From: Selenomonadaceae bacterium
GTDB lineage: Bacteria > Bacillota > Negativicutes > Selenomonadales > Selenomonadaceae
Assembly: GCA_017518105.1 (NCBI GenBank)
Contig: JAFWWC010000041.1
Coordinates: 1 to 50,856, forward strand
DNA: 50,856 nt
Direction of reading: 5' to 3'
Numbering within the stretch: the stretch's first letter is position 1; every line of letters begins with the position of its first letter. Below the pieces are notes generated by a model, which saw only the letters and a list, made by a program, of their open reading frames with translations, was not told the origin of the DNA and did not search any database. Below, one piece after another: positions 50,718 to 50,856 of the stretch. The position numbers and the translations under genes were made by a program.

Positions 50718-50856
50718 ATGTATAATGGAAACCTAAAACAGGATTTGAAGGACGAATTTGAATTTATTTTCGGCACTAACAAAGATTTCTTTAACCCGAT
50801 GGACGAAAAAAAGACTTTCAGCGTTATGAATGAAAGAGGATACTATATAAATCAAG
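50718..50856 (+). CDS. Start of an unknown gene, cut by the window end
   Basis: ATG at 50718 with GAGGTGA seven bases upstream opens a frame of at least 46 residues: MYNGNLKQDLKDEFEFIF, then GTNKDFFNPMDEKKTFSVMN and onward. It is acidic and Phe-rich, with no signal peptide, and I recognise no family. Its own promoter and the terminator before it show it is not in the ctsR transcript. Confidence 0.65.
   Translation, partial: MYNGNLKQDLKDEFEFIFGTNKDFFNPMDEKKTFSVMNERGYYINQ

Overview
The window reads as chromosome of a Gram-negative Firmicute (Negativicutes, probably Selenomonadales). Firmicute markers (ctsR, a zinc-motif L28, strong AAGGAGG ribosome sites, frequent TTG/GTG starts) sit beside LPS-heptose genes (a heptose-7-phosphate kinase and GmhB), a flagellar rod protein and CsgG/FlgT-like envelope proteins. 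The assignment is inferred from gene content only; no rRNA or tRNA gene was seen.

Layout. 1-266: the end of an IS30-type element and a hairpin-rich segment. 267-1865: htpX (-), a decayed LPP20-like remnant, and a hairpin nested with a promoter. 1895-3070: one-chain flavin reductase/rubredoxin/rubrerythrin (+). 3190-12809 (-): a long set hemL, hldA, ttcA-like, ispA, small secreted protein, dxs, tlyA, nadK, then an intercistronic terminator and pncB. 12841-13300: a compact unit that looks like a type I toxin-antitoxin locus (short amphipathic peptide ORF, degenerate tandem copy, convergent promoter). 13301-17869: a type ISP (LlaGI-like) restriction-modification gene. 18183-22282 (-): TPR lipoprotein, frameshifted radical-SAM gene, lone GlnQ-type ATPase, FlgF/G-like rod protein, thpR. 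22380-28311 (+): pyrF, a GIY-YIG/NUMOD homing endonuclease running in frame into pyrE, recN, hybrid histidine kinase. 28312-28700: noncoding, with terminators and three 16-bp dyads. 28701-32645: transglutaminase-like protein (-), then BrnT toxin with an unusual partner, CsgG-like and FlgT-like proteins and a small protein (+). 32716-33648: polysaccharide deacetylase lipoprotein (-). 33789-42201 (+): GH13-GH77 fusion, C69 peptidase, DUF2225, DUF4127, hisG, rpmB. 42269-49980 (-): VWA protein, yifB, cca, guaB, a hypothetical protein, a GltD-like oxidoreductase, CAP-domain protein, gmhB. 50097-50856 (+): ctsR and the start of an unknown gene.

Most of the content is housekeeping (isoprenoid, NAD, heme, pyrimidine and purine synthesis, tRNA maturation, stress control). 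The accessory points are the IS30 end, the type I TA-like locus beside the restriction enzyme, the homing endonuclease in the pyrimidine operon, and the BrnT module. A related family of ATCCTC...GAGGAT hairpins recurs between transcription units and twice lies directly upstream of a promoter with no upstream same-strand gene to terminate.

The best candidates for something undescribed are the par/Fst-like TA locus at 12841-13303 and the endonuclease-pyrE in-frame arrangement at 23088-24431.
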